A program made the translations under genes and the position numbers. Positions 62,651-64,000 of a stretch of DNA of 64,000 nucleotides are shown in pieces; the first letter of the stretch is position 1, and each line of letters opens with the position of its first letter. Under the pieces are notes generated by a model. The model was not told where the DNA came from. It searched no databases and saw only the letters and a list, made by a program, of their open reading frames with translations. This DNA comes from CAWIKY01 sp963836905 (GTDB lineage Bacteria; Pseudomonadota; Alphaproteobacteria; Caulobacterales; Hyphomonadaceae): positions 1,426,001 to 1,490,000 of the forward strand of contig CAWIKY010000006.1 in assembly GCA_963836905.1 (NCBI GenBank). Direction: 5' to 3'.

Positions 62651-63874
62651 ATGTGGACCAGTTTCATGGCTTGGAATTTGGCAGCGCCAGTATTCTCGAT
62701 CCTTTGGCTCATTCTTTTTGCGGCGCTTATCATCTGGCTCTGGCGGAGGCCTAAAAGCGTGGGCCGGGTAATCGGGTTGGTGATCGGCGTCCTGGGCTTC
62801 GCCCTCGGCGTGCTCATGCTCGTTGGTTCATTGGCGTATCAATCTGGTTCCCGGTCAGAAATGGCCAGCGTAGAACGTCCCGGAAAACTGATAGACATCG
62901 GAGGATATGGGATTCACGTCGCCTGTGCCGGGACTTCAAGACCCGGTCAACCAACCGTCATCTGGATTTCTGGCGGTCATAGTCCTGGTCTGATGTTCAA
63001 TCACCTCCACACCGCCTGGCAGGCAAATGGACGCTCGTGCTTCCTGGATCGCGCCGGAACTGGATGGAGTGACCCCGGTCCAGCCCCGCGCTCAGTTAAG
63101 ATGATTGCGACCGAGTTTGACAAGGCGATCAAGGGTGCCGGTGAAACAGGGCCATTTGTTGTTGTGGGTCACTCACTCGGCGGACTGGTCGGCGTCAATT
63201 GGGCCGCGCGTAACCGGGAAGATATTGTTGGCGTGGTCGCTCTCGATCCTACGTCCCAGGAGATGATACAGACCGGCGGTATTCGCGAACCCGGCGGCTG
63301 GTGCCGAGCGCCAGACCCCGGGCTCAGCATGACTATGTCAGCGTTCGGTATCGGACATCTGATCCCGGCTCTGCACCCGATGAACTCGGAGAACTACCGC
63401 ACTTTGAATGCTGAGATTGCGGATGTTTTGCCTGCCATCAAGGCTATGGAGAGCCGTCCCCGCGCTTTGCTGGAGGGATCCAAGCACTACGGCGTGATGT
63501 GCTTTAGCGGCTATGAAACGATTCGCCACCCCGGCGCCCTCGGCGACCTACCCGTCCTGGCGATTGTTCAACGCCCTGACAAATTTGATGCTGAGGCGCG
63601 CGCCGCGGCAGAGCAATGGTCGGGCGTTAGCGATGACCTGGAATGGGAAATCTACAAGGCATCTGCCTTGGCCGCTTCAAAAGAGTATCCTGCATTCTCT
63701 TCAAGGGGTGAACGCGTCTTGCTTCCGGACGATTGGGGACACAACTTCCCGATGACACAACCGGATTATGTCCTTGAGCAAGTTTCCGACTTCATAGAAC
63801 GATTGAACACACCGGAAGTCGACGTTTCGGAGACTTTGCCGGACGTCTCGCCAGCAGACGAAAGCGGCGAATGA
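62651..63874 (+). CDS. Membrane-anchored alpha/beta hydrolase
   Basis: A 407-residue protein with two N-terminal membrane helices (about residues 10-30 and 37-62) and an outward hydrolase domain. The nucleophile elbow is VVGHSLGGLVG (Ser); the oxyanion segment is VIWISGGHSPG; a late His is in DDWGHNFP. It may be an esterase or peptidase-like hydrolase. Its stop overlaps the next start (ATGA at 63871), so it is coupled to the transporter. Confidence 0.8.
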   Translation: MWTSFMAWNLAAPVFSILWLILFAALIIWLWRRPKSVGRVIGLVIGVLGFALGVLMLVGSLAYQSGSRSEMASVERPGKLIDIGGYGIHVACAGTSRPGQPTVIWISGGHSPGLMFNHLHTAWQANGRSCFLDRAGTGWSDPGPAPRSVKMIATEFDKAIKGAGETGPFVVVGHSLGGLVGVNWAARNREDIVGVVALDPTSQEMIQTGGIREPGGWCRAPDPGLSMTMSAFGIGHLIPALHPMNSENYRTLNAEIADVLPAIKAMESRPRALLEGSKHYGVMCFSGYETIRHPGALGDLPVLAIVQRPDKFDAEARAAAEQWSGVSDDLEWEIYKASALAASKEYPAFSSRGERVLLPDDWGHNFPMTQPDYVLEQVSDFIERLNTPEVDVSETLPDVSPADESGE

Positions 63875-64000
63875 GCCAGCTCTCCCTTCCAAAACTGATC
63901 ATTTGGGCGAGCCCGGCGAGCGCACTTGCAGCGCTTGGCTTGCCGCTCGCAATGTTCCTACCCAATTTTTACATTGAAAATGTTGGATTGTCCGCCGGTG
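63871..64000 (+). CDS. Start of an MFS transporter, sugar:cation symporter-like (partial)
   Basis: The first 43 codons are in the window and the gene runs off the end. The visible part (LPLAMFLPNFYIENVGLSAG) is a first membrane helix and loop typical of the glycoside-pentoside-hexuronide symporter group. It is translationally coupled to the hydrolase gene. With the GH13 enzyme nearby it may import alpha-glucosides; the call rests on a short segment. Confidence 0.6.
   Translation, partial: MSQLSLPKLIIWASPASALAALGLPLAMFLPNFYIENVGLSAG

Overview
The window looks like a chromosomal segment of an alphaproteobacterium, most likely a marine, stalked- or Hyphomonas-like member of the Caulobacterales/Maricaulales. 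This rests on gene content and order, not on a search. The supporting blocks are plsX-fabH-ihfA-merR with a ubiquinol-cytochrome c chaperone and bamE beside them, pyrG-secG-tpiA next to ppiD-trpE-trpG, glmU-rpiA-gor, a class II DAHP synthase, and a TIGR02301-type protein. I see no prophage, insertion sequence, integrase, CRISPR array or plasmid function.

Layout. 0-9.9 kb: small acidic lipoprotein, nitronate monooxygenase, gamma-glutamyltransferase, a ThDP enzyme next to a broken feruloyl-CoA-synthase-like gene, a voltage-sensor K+ channel with a zinc-ribbon tail, ygfZ and tag. 9.9-24.7 kb: surface polysaccharide locus. It has a glycosyltransferase, candidates for all five enzymes that make UDP-2,3-diacetamido-2,3-dideoxy-mannuronate (WbpA, B, E, D, I types), a Wzm/Wzt-type ABC exporter, a coiled-coil methyltransferase, two sugar-nucleotide SDR enzymes, a secreted lipoprotein and a large glycosyltransferase-like protein with a basic repeat tail. 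24.8-46.6 kb: mostly housekeeping (rpmF, pyrG, secG, tpiA, ppiD, trpEG, tRNA-Pro, merR, ihfA, fabH, plsX, bamE, hup, aroG, gor, rpiA, glmU, gph). 46.6-52.8 kb: tRNA-Val, a flavin monooxygenase and a trehalose module (otsA-otsB-GH15). 53-64 kb: accessory catabolism and uptake (VOC protein, FAH-family protein, MFS, a broken flavin amine oxidase, an orphan peptide-binding protein, GH13 alpha-glucosidase, ornithine-cyclodeaminase family, membrane-anchored hydrolase, and the start of a sugar-symporter-like MFS gene that runs off the end).

How the genes work together. The polysaccharide locus can make an activated diacetamido-uronic acid from UDP-GlcNAc and export a glycan by an ABC route. No polymerase, flippase or initiating phosphoglycosyltransferase is visible, so assembly must use genes elsewhere. 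The otsA-otsB-GH15 trio can make trehalose and may also degrade it.

Data quality matters here. Five genes carry one-base indels in otherwise well-conserved frames: the fcs-like gene (several), the methyltransferase, secG, merR and the flavin amine oxidase. Because secG and merR are core genes, some of these are probably errors in the sequence, not biology. I found no clearly new defence or mobile system. The most unusual items are the glycosyltransferase with three 16-residue repeats, the SDR protein with Trp in place of the catalytic Tyr, and two anionic lipoproteins with similar C-terminal tails.
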